In this document: positions 1 through 9,007 of the stretch, piece by piece
Position numbering within the stretch: the stretch's first letter is position 1
Layout: each line of letters begins with the position of its first letter
Source: Kribbella sindirgiensis
GTDB lineage: Bacteria; Actinomycetota; Actinomycetes; Propionibacteriales; Kribbellaceae
Reading direction: 5' to 3'
DNA: 64,000 nucleotides
Assembly (NCBI RefSeq): GCF_004331435.1
Contig: NZ_SJKA01000012.1
Location: forward strand, 62,001-126,000
The notes under the pieces: generated by a model
The model's input: only the letters and a program-made list of their open reading frames with translations
Told to the model about the DNA's origin: nothing
Database searches by the model: none
Made by a program: the position numbers and the translations under genes

Positions 1-72
1 AGCACCTTCCTGTCCTTCGAGGACCCCGACGGCAACGGCTGGACGGTCCAGGAGGTAGGGCACCGGCCGTGA
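1..72 (+). CDS. VOC family (glyoxalase-like) protein, C-terminal fragment
   Basis: Only the last 23 codons are present; the 5' part lies outside the window. The visible end reads FEDPDGNGWTVQE, the typical last strand of vicinal-oxygen-chelate (glyoxalase/bleomycin-resistance) domains, where the Glu of the QE pair is normally a metal ligand. The stop TGA at 70-72 overlaps the GTG start of the next gene (GTGA), so the two are probably co-transcribed. VOC genes often sit next to ECF sigma factors of this type in actinobacteria. The substrate cannot be told. Confidence 0.75.
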   Translation, partial: STFLSFEDPDGNGWTVQEVGHRP

Positions 73-1019
73 CAACACTGGAGGAGGCGGCGTTCGCGGG
101 TGACGAGACCGCGTTCGCCGCCCTGGCCGGGCAGTACCGGCGTGAGCTCCACGTGCACTGCTACCGGATGCTCGGGTCGTACGACGAGGCCGAGGACGCG
201 GTGCAGGACACGTTCCTGCGGGCCTGGCGTGCCCGCGACACGTACGACGGGCGCACGTACTTCCGGGCCTGGCTCTACAAGATCGCGACGAACATCTGCC
301 TGGACGTCGTACGTCGGCCGGCCGCGCGAGACCTGGTGTGGCTACAGCCGTACCCGGACCGTTTGCTCGACGAGGTCGCTCCGTCCCACGATCAGCCTGA
401 CGTGGTGGCCGTGGACCGGGAGACGATCGAGCTGACGTTCCTGATCGCGCTCCAGGAGTTACCCGCTCGTCAGCGGGCCGCTCTGATCGCCCGCGACGTA
501 CTCGGCTGGTCAGCTGCGGAGACTGCCGGGCTGCTGGACACCAGCGTCGCCGCGGCGAACAGTGCACTCCAGCGGGCCCGGGTGACGATGCAGCAGCGGC
601 TGCCGGCACGGCGTACCGACTGGAGTGTGCCGGAGCCGACAGCTCAGGAGCGAGAGGTGCTGGCGCGGTTCATCGACGCGCACCAGCGGTGTGACGCCGC
701 CGCGGCGATCGCGATCGCGGCCGAGGACCTGCGGATCTCGATGCCGCCCGACCGGTTGTCGTTCGACGGCCTCACCGCGTGCCTGCCGCTGTTCGAACGC
801 GGCCTCGGCCCCGACCGGGACGGCGAGTGGCGGCTGGTGCCGACGTCGGCGAACCGGTTGCCCGCCGCGGCGTCGTACCTGCTGCGGCCGGGGGACACCG
901 TGTGGCGGGCGTTCAAGCTGGACGTGCTGTGGGTGGACGACGGGAAGATCACCGAGATCATGACCTTCGGCTACTCCCGCTTCCCCGCCTTCGGCCTCCC
1001 CGATCAGTTGACCCCCTAG
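69..1019 (+). CDS. ECF sigma factor with C-terminal SnoaL-like domain (SigG/TIGR02960 type)
   Basis: A 316-residue RNA polymerase sigma factor of the extracytoplasmic-function class. Region 2 spans about residues 15-85 (motifs HCYRMLGSYDEAEDAVQDTF and FRAWLYKIATN). Region 4 spans about 130-185 (LPARQRAALIARDVLGWSA, then an HTH ending SALQRAR). A C-terminal NTF2/SnoaL-like domain, about 195-310, follows; in related groups this extension replaces a separate anti-sigma factor. The GTG start overlaps the upstream VOC gene by four bases. It is a close paralogue of the sigma factor at 51770-52720, sharing the same domain order and length. Target promoters are unknown. Confidence 0.9.
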   Translation: MTTLEEAAFAGDETAFAALAGQYRRELHVHCYRMLGSYDEAEDAVQDTFLRAWRARDTYDGRTYFRAWLYKIATNICLDVVRRPAARDLVWLQPYPDRLLDEVAPSHDQPDVVAVDRETIELTFLIALQELPARQRAALIARDVLGWSAAETAGLLDTSVAAANSALQRARVTMQQRLPARRTDWSVPEPTAQEREVLARFIDAHQRCDAAAAIAIAAEDLRISMPPDRLSFDGLTACLPLFERGLGPDRDGEWRLVPTSANRLPAAASYLLRPGDTVWRAFKLDVLWVDDGKITEIMTFGYSRFPAFGLPDQLTP

Positions 1020-1039
1020 CGGCCGCTACTGTGGGGAGC

Positions 1040-1792
1040 ATGCTGGGACTACCTACGGGGATCCAGGCCTGTTTGTTCGACCTGGACGGTGTACTCACCG
1101 ATACCGCTGCCGTCCACGCAGCCGCGTGGAAAGAGATGTTCGACGAGTTCCTCCGCGACTACGCGACACAGCACGGGATCGCCTTCCAGGCGTTCGACGC
1201 GCGCGCGGAGTACGACGCGTACGTCGACGGCAAGCCGCGGGCCAACGGTGTCCGGGACTTCCTGACCGCGCGCGGCATCACGCTGCCGGAGGGGACCGCC
1301 GACGACCCGCCGTCCGCGATGACCGTGAACGGCCTCGGCAACCGGAAGAACGAGGCAGTGCAGCGGCGGATCCGGACCGAGGGCGTGCACGTGTTCGAGG
1401 GCTCCCGGCGGTACCTGCAGGCCGCCGAGAAGGCCGGGCTCCGCCGGGCCGTCGTGTCCTCGAGCGCGAACACCCGCGAGGTCCTGGACGTCACCGGCCT
1501 CGCGCAGTACGTCGAGCAGATCGTCGACGGCGTGACGATCCGGACCGAAGGCCTGAAGGGAAAGCCGGCCCCGGACACGTTCCTCGCCGCGGCCAAGGGC
1601 TTCGGGCTCGAGCCGTCGCAGGCGGCGGTGTACGAAGACGCACTCGCCGGCGTGTCCGCCGGCCGGTCGGGCCGTTTCGGGCACGTGATCGGAGTGGACC
1701 GCGTCGGCCAGGCCGACGAGCTGAAGGCGCACGGCGCCGACGTGGTGGTCCGCGACCTCGCAGAACTCCTGTCGTCGAAGGTGGAGAACTGA
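1040..1792 (+). CDS. Beta-phosphoglucomutase family HAD hydrolase
   Basis: A 250-residue HAD-superfamily protein. The N-terminal nucleophile motif is FDLDGVLTDTA, the cap follows, motif 2 is VVSSSANT, the motif 3 lysine is in LKGKPAPD, and motif 4 is YEDALAGVSA. The LDGVLTDTAxxHxxAW stretch is diagnostic of beta-phosphoglucomutases, which convert beta-glucose-1-phosphate to glucose-6-phosphate. ATG 1040 is chosen because homology begins there; an in-frame GTG at 1031 is possible. The stop is immediately followed by the ATG of the GH65 phosphorylase gene, whose product would be beta-glucose-1-phosphate, so the pair forms a disaccharide-to-G6P route. Confidence 0.9.
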   Translation: MLGLPTGIQACLFDLDGVLTDTAAVHAAAWKEMFDEFLRDYATQHGIAFQAFDARAEYDAYVDGKPRANGVRDFLTARGITLPEGTADDPPSAMTVNGLGNRKNEAVQRRIRTEGVHVFEGSRRYLQAAEKAGLRRAVVSSSANTREVLDVTGLAQYVEQIVDGVTIRTEGLKGKPAPDTFLAAAKGFGLEPSQAAVYEDALAGVSAGRSGRFGHVIGVDRVGQADELKAHGADVVVRDLAELLSSKVEN

Positions 1793-4162
1793 ATGATCGA
1801 CCGAGGCCACCACCCGATCGAGCCGTGGCGGCTGCGGGAGACGCGGCTCGCCATGGACAAGCTGGCCCAGGCGGAGTCACTGTTCGCGCTGTCGAACGGC
1901 CACATCGGCCTGCGCGGCAACCTCGACGAGGGCGAGCCGTACGCGATTCCCGGCACCTACCTGAACTCGTTCTACGAGCAGCGTCCGCTGCCGTACGCCG
2001 AGGCCGGCTACGGGTACCCGGAGTCCGGGCAGACCCTGGTCGACGTCACCAACGGCAAGCTGATCCGGCTCCTGGTCGACGACTCGCCGTTCGACGTCCG
2101 TTACGGCTACCTGTCCAAACACGAGCGCTCGCTGGACTTCCGGACCGGCGTCCTCGAACGCGACGTGGACTGGACCTCACCCGGCGGCAAGCGGATCAAG
2201 GTCCGCAGCCGCCGCCTGGTGTCGCTCACCCAGCGCGCGGTGGCCGCGATCGAGTACGTCGTGGAGCCCGTCGACCAGCCCGCCCGCTTCGTGATCCAGT
2301 CCGAACTGGTCGCGAACGAGGCGCAGCCGAAACTGTCCGACGACCCGCGCGTGGCCGCCGTCCTGGACAACCCGTTGAAGCCGGTCAGCCACGACGGCGG
2401 CGAGCACGGGACCGTCCTGATCCACCGGACGACCCGCAGCCAGCAGTTGATGGCCGCGGCGATGTCGCACGAGGTGGACACCTCGGCCCGGTACGCGATG
2501 GACCAGGACGTCCGCGAGGACTGGGCGCGGACCACGGTGATCTGCCAGCTGCAGCCGGGCGAGAGCCTGCGCGTGGTGAAGTACCTGACCTACGGCTGGT
2601 CCAGCCTGCGGTCGGAGACCGCGATCCGGGACCAGGTCGCGGCCGCGCTCGCGAGCGCCCGGTTCTCCGGCTGGGACGGGCTGACCAAGCAGCAGGTCGA
2701 GTTCCTGGACGACTTCTGGGACGGCGCCGACGTAGAGGTGCAGGGACACCCGGAGCTGCAGCAGGCCGTGCGGTTCGCGCTCTTCCACGTCCTGCAGGCC
2801 GGTGCGCGCGCCGAGCGACGCGCGATCCCCTCGAAGGGCCTGACCGGCGCCGGGTACGACGGGCACACGTTCTGGGACACCGAGGGCTTCGTGCTGCCGG
2901 TACTGACCTACACGATGCCGGACGCGGCCGCCGACGCACTGCGCTGGCGACATTCGACGCTGCGGATGGCCAAGCAACGGGCCGAGGAGCTCGGGTTCAA
3001 GGGCGCATCGTTCCCGTGGCGGACGATCCGCGGCCAGGAGTGCTCTGGTTACTGGCCCGCGGGGACGGCGGCGTTCCACATCAACGCCGATATCGCCGAA
3101 GCCGTCATGCGGTACTACCGGGCCACCGGCGACGAGGACTTCCTCGACGAGGTCGGGCTGGAGCTGCTGGTGGAGACCGCCCGGTTGTGGATCTCGCTGG
3201 GTCACCACGATCGCTCGGGCCGCTGGCATCTGCCCGGCGTGACCGGCCCGGACGAGTACAGCGCAGTTGCCGACGACAACGTTTTCACCAACCTGATGGC
3301 GGCGCGCAACCTGCGGTCCGCGGCCGAGGTCGCGGCGAAGTTCCCGGCCAAGGCGCGCGAGTTCGGCGTCGACAGCGAGGAGGAGGCGGGCTGGCGGGAC
3401 GCGGCGGCCGCCGTGTACGTGCCGTACGACGCGGATCTCGGCGTGCACCCGCAGTCCGAAGGTTTCACCGGGTACGCCGTGTGGGACTTCGAGGCCTACA
3501 AGGACAAGTACCCCCTGCTGCTGCACGCGCCGTACTTCCAGCTGTACCGGACCCAGGTGGTGAAACAGGCCGACCTGATGCTGGCGACGTACTGGTGCGG
3601 TGACGCCTTCACCGTCGAGGAGAAGGCGCGGAACTTCGACTACTACGAGCGGCTGACGGTGCGGGACTCATCGTTGTCGGCGTGCGTGCAGGCCGTGATG
3701 GCGGCCGAGGTCGGGCATCTGGATCTGGCCTACGACTACGCGTACGAGGCCGCGCTGATCGACATGCGCAACCTGCACCGCAACACCGGCGACGGGCTGC
3801 ACATGGCGTCGCTCGGTGGTGCGTGGAGCGCGCTGGTGGCGGGGTTCGGCGGGTTGCGCGAACGGGACGGCAGCCTGTCGTTCGATCCGGCGCTGCCGAT
3901 CGGCCTGGCCGGGCTGAGCTTCACGATCCGCTGGCGCGGCGTGCGGCTGAAGGTGGAGATCGATCCGGTCGCGGTGAAGTACTCGGTGCACGACGGGCCG
4001 GACGCGTCGATGACGATCCGGCACGCCGGCGAGGAGCTGACGGTCACCGCGAAGCAGCCGGTGGTCCGGACACTGGAGAAGCGCCGGCCGTTGCTGCCCC
4101 GGCCGCCACAGCCGCCGGGCCGCGAGCCACGGCCGGCGATGGCGATCAACGAGGACGGCTAG
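1793..4162 (+). CDS. Glycoside hydrolase family 65 disaccharide phosphorylase
   Basis: A 789-residue cytosolic enzyme with the GH65 layout: N-terminal beta-sandwich (about 1-270), linker, (alpha/alpha)6 barrel (about 320-700) and a short C-terminal sheet. The catalytic acid is predicted as Glu488 in GPDEY. There is no signal peptide. GH65 inverting phosphorylases split maltose, trehalose, kojibiose or nigerose with phosphate, giving beta-glucose-1-phosphate. The exact disaccharide cannot be read from sequence by eye. It starts one base after the stop of the beta-phosphoglucomutase gene, so translation is probably coupled and the two act in sequence. The last roughly 35 residues are proline- and arginine-rich and are not part of the fold. 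Confidence 0.92.
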   Translation: MIDRGHHPIEPWRLRETRLAMDKLAQAESLFALSNGHIGLRGNLDEGEPYAIPGTYLNSFYEQRPLPYAEAGYGYPESGQTLVDVTNGKLIRLLVDDSPFDVRYGYLSKHERSLDFRTGVLERDVDWTSPGGKRIKVRSRRLVSLTQRAVAAIEYVVEPVDQPARFVIQSELVANEAQPKLSDDPRVAAVLDNPLKPVSHDGGEHGTVLIHRTTRSQQLMAAAMSHEVDTSARYAMDQDVREDWARTTVICQLQPGESLRVVKYLTYGWSSLRSETAIRDQVAAALASARFSGWDGLTKQQVEFLDDFWDGADVEVQGHPELQQAVRFALFHVLQAGARAERRAIPSKGLTGAGYDGHTFWDTEGFVLPVLTYTMPDAAADALRWRHSTLRMAKQRAEELGFKGASFPWRTIRGQECSGYWPAGTAAFHINADIAEAVMRYYRATGDEDFLDEVGLELLVETARLWISLGHHDRSGRWHLPGVTGPDEYSAVADDNVFTNLMAARNLRSAAEVAAKFPAKAREFGVDSEEEAGWRDAAAAVYVPYDADLGVHPQSEGFTGYAVWDFEAYKDKYPLLLHAPYFQLYRTQVVKQADLMLATYWCGDAFTVEEKARNFDYYERLTVRDSSLSACVQAVMAAEVGHLDLAYDYAYEAALIDMRNLHRNTGDGLHMASLGGAWSALVAGFGGLRERDGSLSFDPALPIGLAGLSFTIRWRGVRLKVEIDPVAVKYSVHDGPDASMTIRHAGEELTVTAKQPVVRTLEKRRPLLPRPPQPPGREPRPAMAINEDG

Positions 4163-4185
4163 ACCGACGCCCTACGGTCTTGTGG

Positions 4186-4452
4186 TCAGCGGGTGACGGT
4201 CTTCTTGTTGCGGGCAGCGAGCGACTCGGCGGTGCCGACAAGCAGCACCGACGAGATCACCGCGACGATGAAGCCGAGCACGTTGAGCTCGAAGATGCCG
4301 CCGGTGCCGAGGATGCTCGCGATGGTCCCGCCGATCACCGAGCCGGCCAGGCCGAGCAGCAGCGTGGCGAGCAGGCCGAGCTTCTGCTTGCCGGGGGTGA
4401 AGAGCCGGGCCAGCGCTCCGATGACGAGTCCGGCGATGATGAAGCCGATCAT
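4186..4452 (-). CDS. GlsB/YeaQ/YmgE family stress-response membrane protein
   Basis: An 88-residue, very hydrophobic and glycine-rich protein with three predicted membrane segments (about 2-18, 27-48 and 58-78) and the family pattern GxxxARLFTPGKQ followed by LLGLAGSVIGGTI. The family is also called transglycosylase-associated; its biochemical role is unknown and it is induced by stress in several bacteria. ATG 4452 is supported by a GGAGGA ribosome binding site eight bases upstream on the minus strand. It is a single gene, convergent with the GH65 gene. Confidence 0.88.
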   Translation of the reverse strand: MIGFIIAGLVIGALARLFTPGKQKLGLLATLLLGLAGSVIGGTIASILGTGGIFELNVLGFIVAVISSVLLVGTAESLAARNKKTVTR

Positions 4453-4568
4453 GGCTGATGTCCTCCGAGAGTCGAACGGTATGACACCAGTCTGCCGTCG
4501 CGTTCGGGCGCACGGCAGTGGAGTTCTCCCTGACCGGACCCGGAGCCGACCCTGGGTGCGGACCGTGG

Positions 4569-5417
4569 TCAGGACTGCGCGGTGATGCTGAACAGCCGGC
4601 TGTTGGCGAGCAGCCGGGGCGCGCGGCCGAGCCGTCCGATGACCGTGGCCTCGAGTCGCTCGATCGCATCGGCATCGCCGGCCAGCAAGGCCTTGTAGCC
4701 GGCCTGGCACAAGGACCGAGGGCTCAGGATCTCGACGTACAACTCGATGTCCGACATCTCCGGGTGGCTCGCGAGAACGATCAGGGTGCTCTTCGCGCAG
4801 CGCACGAGTGCCGGGCGGACCCTGTCCAAGCTGGTCCGGACGGCCAGTTGGTCGGCGAGCGCCTTCGTGACGAAGTACTCCGCGCTGGACTGCCGGTCCT
4901 GGAGGTACCGGACGGACGCAGTCTCTTCGACGCTGTCGGTGAGCGCGCAGACCGCCCACTGCGGCGGGATGGTGATCACCTGGGTCAGCGGCACGTATCG
5001 CGGTATGTCTGACATCTTCGCGCCGCTGTTGTTGACGGCGATCAACGCGGCCCGCGACGCCTGGTCCTGCGGGTTGGCGTACGGCGCGGCCACCAAGCGG
5101 CTGGTGAAGTTCACGTCCGGGATGACGACGACCGACAAGCTGCCGGTGTTCTTCAGGAGCAACGACGTACGGCTCGGATCGGTGCTGAGGGTCAGCTGGA
5201 CGCCGCCGGTCTCCGACTCGGTCGGCAGTTCTTCGGTCGAGCGGGTGCAGTCGGTCGCGGGTCTGAGCGTCGTCGGTGAACGCGGTAGGACGATCGACGG
5301 GGTCGGCTGCACCGTGGGCGCCGGACTCGAACCTTCGGCGACCGAACAACCGGCGACAACCGCCGATGCCAGCAGAATTCCTGCACACGGTATGAGTACC
5401 CGACCACGTACCGCCAC
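4569..5417 (-). CDS. Putative secreted lipoprotein of unknown function
   Basis: A 282-residue protein with a short charged N-terminus, a hydrophobic segment and the lipobox VVAGC near residue 23, so it is expected to be an exported lipoprotein. A Ser/Pro/Thr-rich linker of about 25 residues follows. The rest is a soluble alpha/beta domain with a TNTGS-like beta strand region (LLLKNTGSLSVVVIP) that I do not recognise. The GTG start at 5417 is chosen because AGGGGG lies five bases upstream and because the signal sequence begins there; the open frame continues far upstream without coding character. Confidence 0.7.
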   Translation of the reverse strand: MAVRGRVLIPCAGILLASAVVAGCSVAEGSSPAPTVQPTPSIVLPRSPTTLRPATDCTRSTEELPTESETGGVQLTLSTDPSRTSLLLKNTGSLSVVVIPDVNFTSRLVAAPYANPQDQASRAALIAVNNSGAKMSDIPRYVPLTQVITIPPQWAVCALTDSVEETASVRYLQDRQSSAEYFVTKALADQLAVRTSLDRVRPALVRCAKSTLIVLASHPEMSDIELYVEILSPRSLCQAGYKALLAGDADAIERLEATVIGRLGRAPRLLANSRLFSITAQS

Positions 5418-5516
5418 GATGACCCCCTGAAACTCCGAGCACCAGGTCCCCACCTGCTCGGTTACACCCAAATTCTCTCCCAGGATACTGTCCCCGCCAT
5501 CCCCTAGCCTCGAATC

Positions 5517-6620
5517 GTGACCGTTCATCAACTGTCGAAGCGCGATGCGCGGCGGCTCGCCGTGCGCGCGCAACTGCTGACCAGCGAGCGGCCGGCGGAC
5601 CTGTTCGAGGTCGTCCGCGGTCTGAACGTGCTGCAGCTCGACCAGACGGCGTACGTCGCCCCGAACGCCGATCTGGTGGCCTGGAGCCGGCTCGGTTCGT
5701 CGTACGACCCGGCCGAGCTGGCCGACGCGCTGGCCTCGCTGGAGCTGCTGGAGCTGCGCGGGTTCGTGCGCCTGCCGGAGACGCTGGCGCTGTTCCGGGC
5801 CGAGATGGCGGCATGGCCGAGCGACGGGGAGCCGCTCGATTGGCAGGAGTACCGGCGGGACTGGGTGCTGGCGAACGAGGGCTGCCGACTCGACATCCTC
5901 GAGCGGTTGCGGCAAGACGGTCCGCTGGTGATGCGGGAGCTTCCGGACACCTGCGTACGGCCGTGGAGGTCGAGCGGCTGGACCAACAACCGGAACGTGT
6001 CGCAGCTGCTGGAGTTCATGATGCAGCGCGGCGAGGTGGCGATCGCCGGCCGCGACGGCCGCGACCGCCTGTGGGACCTGGCGTCCCGGGTCTACCCCGA
6101 CGATCCGCCGGTGCCGATCGCGAAGGCGGCCCGGATGCGGGACGAGCAGCGGCTGCGGTCCATGGGTCTGCTGCGGGCGAAGGGCCCGGCGTGCCCGGGT
6201 GAGCCGCTCGACGCCGGCGAGGCGGGGGAGCGGGCCGTCGTTGATGGCGTCCGCGGCGAATGGCGGATCGATCCGGAGCTGCTCGACCGGCCGTTCACCG
6301 GCCGGACGGCGATCGTGTCGCCGCTGGACCGCTTGGTGTACGACCGGAAACGGCTGGTGGAGATCTTCGACTTCGACTACCAGCTGGAGATGTACAAACC
6401 GGTCGCGAAGCGCAAGTGGGGGTACTTCGCGCTGCCGATCCTGCACAACGACCGACTGGTCGGGAAGCTCGACGCGATGTCGGACCGCAAGGCCGGCGTC
6501 TTCCGGGTCACCGCGATCCACGAGGACGAGCCGTTCTCCAAGACCCTCACAGCCGCCGTCCACCGCGAGATCCGCGACCTCGCCCGCTGGCTCCGGCTGG
6601 AACTAGGTCCTTTCTGGTAA
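5517..6620 (+). CDS. Winged-helix YcaQ/AlkX-like protein (HTH_42 family)
   Basis: A 367-residue member of the HTH_42 family, which includes the interstrand-crosslink DNA glycosylases AlkZ and YcaQ (AlkX). Tandem winged-helix domains occupy most of the protein. The short motif QLD in LQLDQT (about residue 40) matches the catalytic Q-x-D pattern described for YcaQ; AlkZ carries Q-x-Q instead. By family it should excise alkylated or crosslinked bases; the substrate here is untested. GTG 5517 is the first start after the promoter region. The gene ends inside a strong terminator hairpin. Confidence 0.82.
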   Translation: MTVHQLSKRDARRLAVRAQLLTSERPADLFEVVRGLNVLQLDQTAYVAPNADLVAWSRLGSSYDPAELADALASLELLELRGFVRLPETLALFRAEMAAWPSDGEPLDWQEYRRDWVLANEGCRLDILERLRQDGPLVMRELPDTCVRPWRSSGWTNNRNVSQLLEFMMQRGEVAIAGRDGRDRLWDLASRVYPDDPPVPIAKAARMRDEQRLRSMGLLRAKGPACPGEPLDAGEAGERAVVDGVRGEWRIDPELLDRPFTGRTAIVSPLDRLVYDRKRLVEIFDFDYQLEMYKPVAKRKWGYFALPILHNDRLVGKLDAMSDRKAGVFRVTAIHEDEPFSKTLTAAVHREIRDLARWLRLELGPFW

Positions 6621-6633
6621 TCCAGAAAGGACC
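6606..6633 (+). terminator. Intrinsic terminator-like hairpin over the ycaQ-like stop codon
   Basis: A perfect 12-bp inverted repeat (GGTCCTTTCTGG and its complement) with a 4-base loop, TAAT, that contains the gene's stop codon TAA. There is no U-tract, which is common for actinobacterial terminators. It separates the YcaQ-like gene from the GH5 gene. Confidence 0.75.
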
Positions 6634-6659
6634 GGTGCCGACCTCTTGACCGATCAGGC

Positions 6660-6673
6660 TGTTTACGTAAACA
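6660..6673. promoter_or_regulatory. 14-bp palindrome upstream of GH5, LacI-type operator candidate
   Basis: The perfect palindrome TGTTTACGTAAACA ends seven bases before the GTG start of the GH5 gene. Length, symmetry and the central CG fit LacI-family operators. It differs from the TCGAAGCGCTTCGA operator of the xyloglucan genes, so a different regulator, not in this window, probably controls this cellulase. Confidence 0.55.
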
Positions 6674-6680
6674 TCGCGGG

Positions 6681-8063
6681 GTGAAATCAACCGTCCGCAG
6701 TCTCCTCGCCGTTCTGCTGTGCTTCTTCGCGCTGTCCGCAGCGGTGCCCGGCGGCGCCGCCGCGGGGCCACCGCGCACGAACGACTTCCGCGGTGTCAAC
6801 TGGGCCGACCCGCGCGACAACTACGCCAACGACGAGGTCGTCCCGTCCGGACTCAGTACGGCGGACGACTACGCGACGACGTACCGCAAGGCCGTCGGGA
6901 TCGTGGGGGAGTTCCGCAAGGAACTGAAGGCGAACACGATCCGGCTCCCGATCAACCCGTCGAGTGTCGGCACCGACTGGTGGCGCTCCTACCGCGCGGC
7001 GATCGACGCGGCGACGGCCGGCGGTTTCAAGGTCATCCTCAGCTACTGGGAGGCCGACAACGCCAAGGACGGTCGGGTCGACGACCCGGCGGCGTACGCG
7101 GCGATGTGGGACACGGTGGTGCAGGCGTACCGGCGGAACCCGCACGTGTACTTCGAGCCGATGAACGAGCCGTTCGGGTACTCGCTGACCGAGTGGGTGT
7201 CACTGACGTCGTCGTGGATCGCGCGGCACAGCGATGTTCCGCGCGGGCGGATCGTGATCTCCGGGACGGGCTACAACGACAACGTGACCGGGGTCGGCGC
7301 CGCGCCGGAGCTGAACGGGACCTTGCTGTCGCTGCACTTCTACGGCTTCTGGGCCTCCGACACGAACGAGGCCGCCTGGCTGGCGAACCTGCGGCCGCGG
7401 ATCGGTACGTACGGCTGGCGGACGATCATCGACGAGGCCGGCTCGCCGATGACGATCGGCCTGAACTACGGCAACCACGAGGGCAACGTCTACACGTCGT
7501 ACCTGGCCGCGCTCACCCAGGTCGCTCGCGAGCAGCAGATGGGTATCGTCTACTGGCCGGGCCTCCGCACCGGCGACTCGTACTCGATGACGACACAGGT
7601 CGGCCCGGCCGATCTCCAGGTCAACAGCATCAGCGGACGCGACCAGCTGTGGTGGGGTTGGGGCCTGCTCAAGAGCGAGCCGACGAACGACGAGCCGCCT
7701 GCGCCGCCGGGTGAGCCGCTGCGCGGTGTCGCGAGCAACCGGTGCGTCGACGTACCGGGGTTCTCGACCAGCCCGGGTACGGCGCTCGACCTGTGGGACT
7801 GCAACAACGGCGGGAACCAGTCGTGGAACCTCACCGCCGCGAACCAGTTGACGGTCTACGCCGACAAGTGCATGACCGCGGGGGCCTCGGCCGTGACCAT
7901 CGAGACGTGCACCGGCGGCGCCGACCAGGTCTGGCACCTCAACGCCGACCAGACCGTCACCTCGGCGGCCGGCTGTCTGACCGCCGCGGGAACGGAGAAC
8001 GGCGCTGCGGTCGTAGTTGCCCCGTGCAACGGATCTGGCGACCAGAAGTGGACCCGCTCCTAG
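6681..8063 (+). CDS. Secreted GH5 endoglucanase/mannanase with ricin-type lectin domain
   Basis: A 460-residue preprotein. A Sec signal peptide covers about residues 1-27 (ends GGAAA). The GH5 catalytic domain spans about 35-335, with the predicted acid/base Glu163 in PMNEPF and nucleophile Glu252 in IIDEAGSP. A Pro-rich linker (about 338-347) leads to a C-terminal beta-trefoil lectin domain with repeated Q-x-W motifs (NQSWNL, DQVWHL, DQKWTR). GH5 enzymes cut beta-1,4-glucans or mannans; which one is not decided here. The GTG at 6681 follows a palindromic operator candidate. The stop codon overlaps that of the convergent EamA gene. Confidence 0.9.
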   Translation: MKSTVRSLLAVLLCFFALSAAVPGGAAAGPPRTNDFRGVNWADPRDNYANDEVVPSGLSTADDYATTYRKAVGIVGEFRKELKANTIRLPINPSSVGTDWWRSYRAAIDAATAGGFKVILSYWEADNAKDGRVDDPAAYAAMWDTVVQAYRRNPHVYFEPMNEPFGYSLTEWVSLTSSWIARHSDVPRGRIVISGTGYNDNVTGVGAAPELNGTLLSLHFYGFWASDTNEAAWLANLRPRIGTYGWRTIIDEAGSPMTIGLNYGNHEGNVYTSYLAALTQVAREQQMGIVYWPGLRTGDSYSMTTQVGPADLQVNSISGRDQLWWGWGLLKSEPTNDEPPAPPGEPLRGVASNRCVDVPGFSTSPGTALDLWDCNNGGNQSWNLTAANQLTVYADKCMTAGASAVTIETCTGGADQVWHLNADQTVTSAAGCLTAAGTENGAAVVVAPCNGSGDQKWTRS

Positions 8064-8962
8064 GCCGCCAACCCGACCGGGCTGAGGCCGGCCAACCGGT
8101 GTTTGCGTTCGATCGACTGTCCCCAGGTGGTGCCGGCCAGCATCAGGACTGCGCCGGCGACCGCCGGGACCGTCAGGCGTTCGTTGCCGAGGCTGATGCC
8201 GATGGCAACGGCCCAGATCGGCTCGGTGCCGAGTAGCAGGCTGGCCCTGCTGGCCGACGTCCGCTGGACCGCCCAGGTCTGGGCCAGGAACGCGAAAACG
8301 CTGCAGAACAAGGCGAGATAGACCATCTGCAACCAGGTGCCGACACCGGCGTGCGTCGGCAGGTGCGGTACGGCGGGTACCACGAACACCGCCGTACCGA
8401 CGAGGGTTTGGACTGTCGTCAACTGCAGCGGGCGCGCACCGACGGCGAGCCGGCCGACGAGCGTGACGTGACCCGCGCGGACCACGGCAGCGGCGAGCAT
8501 CAGCAGGTCGCCGGTGCCGGGGGAGCGGAGGCCGTCGGCGGAGATCAGCAGTCCGACGGCGATCATGCAGATCCCGGCCGCGAGATAGAAGCGTGGCGGT
8601 AGACCGCGTCCGTCGAGCAGCGGCGTGAGGACCAGCGTGAGGCTGATGATCAGTCCGGCGTTCGCGGCGCTGGTGTGCGTCACGCCGTACGTCTCGAGCA
8701 CCAGGACCGACGCCTGCGTGAGGCCGAGGATCAGCCCGGCCTTCAGTTCCTTCCGGGTGATGCCGCGAACCAGCGGGACCAGCGCGAGCGCGGAGATGCC
8801 GTAGCGCAGGAACAGCACGGTCAGCACCGGCGCGCTGCTGGTCGCGGTCTTGGCGGCGAGATAGCTCGAACCCCAGACGACGGCGACCAGGAGCAGGACG
8901 AGATCGGTACGGCGGGATCCGGGCACGGGTCCAACGGTGAAGGCTTGTGACGTTGAAGCCAA
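8060..8962 (-). CDS. EamA/DMT family transporter
   Basis: About 300 residues with ten predicted membrane helices in two EamA repeats, for example LVLLLVAVVWGSSYLAAK at the start of the first, which carries the family WGSSY signature. DMT transporters usually export amino acids or other metabolites; the substrate is unknown. The frame opens with TTG 8962; a GTG twelve codons downstream is an alternative start. It is divergent from the LysR gene at 9008 with only 45 bases between them, so the LysR protein probably controls it. The 3' end overlaps the convergent GH5 gene by four bases. Confidence 0.85.
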   Translation of the reverse strand: MASTSQAFTVGPVPGSRRTDLVLLLVAVVWGSSYLAAKTATSSAPVLTVLFLRYGISALALVPLVRGITRKELKAGLILGLTQASVLVLETYGVTHTSAANAGLIISLTLVLTPLLDGRGLPPRFYLAAGICMIAVGLLISADGLRSPGTGDLLMLAAAVVRAGHVTLVGRLAVGARPLQLTTVQTLVGTAVFVVPAVPHLPTHAGVGTWLQMVYLALFCSVFAFLAQTWAVQRTSASRASLLLGTEPIWAVAIGISLGNERLTVPAVAGAVLMLAGTTWGQSIERKHRLAGLSPVGLAA

Positions 8963-9007
8963 GTACCAATGTCTTCAGCAACGCTGTAGGGCAGCTAAAG
9001 TATCTGG

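Noticed and set aside
1126..3603. 825-codon open frame across the HAD and GH65 genes
   Set aside because: Arg/Pro/Gly-rich translation typical of a shadow frame in high-GC DNA; two strongly supported genes occupy the same strand.
5530..5545. Half copy of the xyloglucan operator (TCGAAGCGC)
   Set aside because: Not symmetric and lies within the YcaQ-like coding region. A similar half copy near 9537 in the LysR gene was rejected for the same reason.
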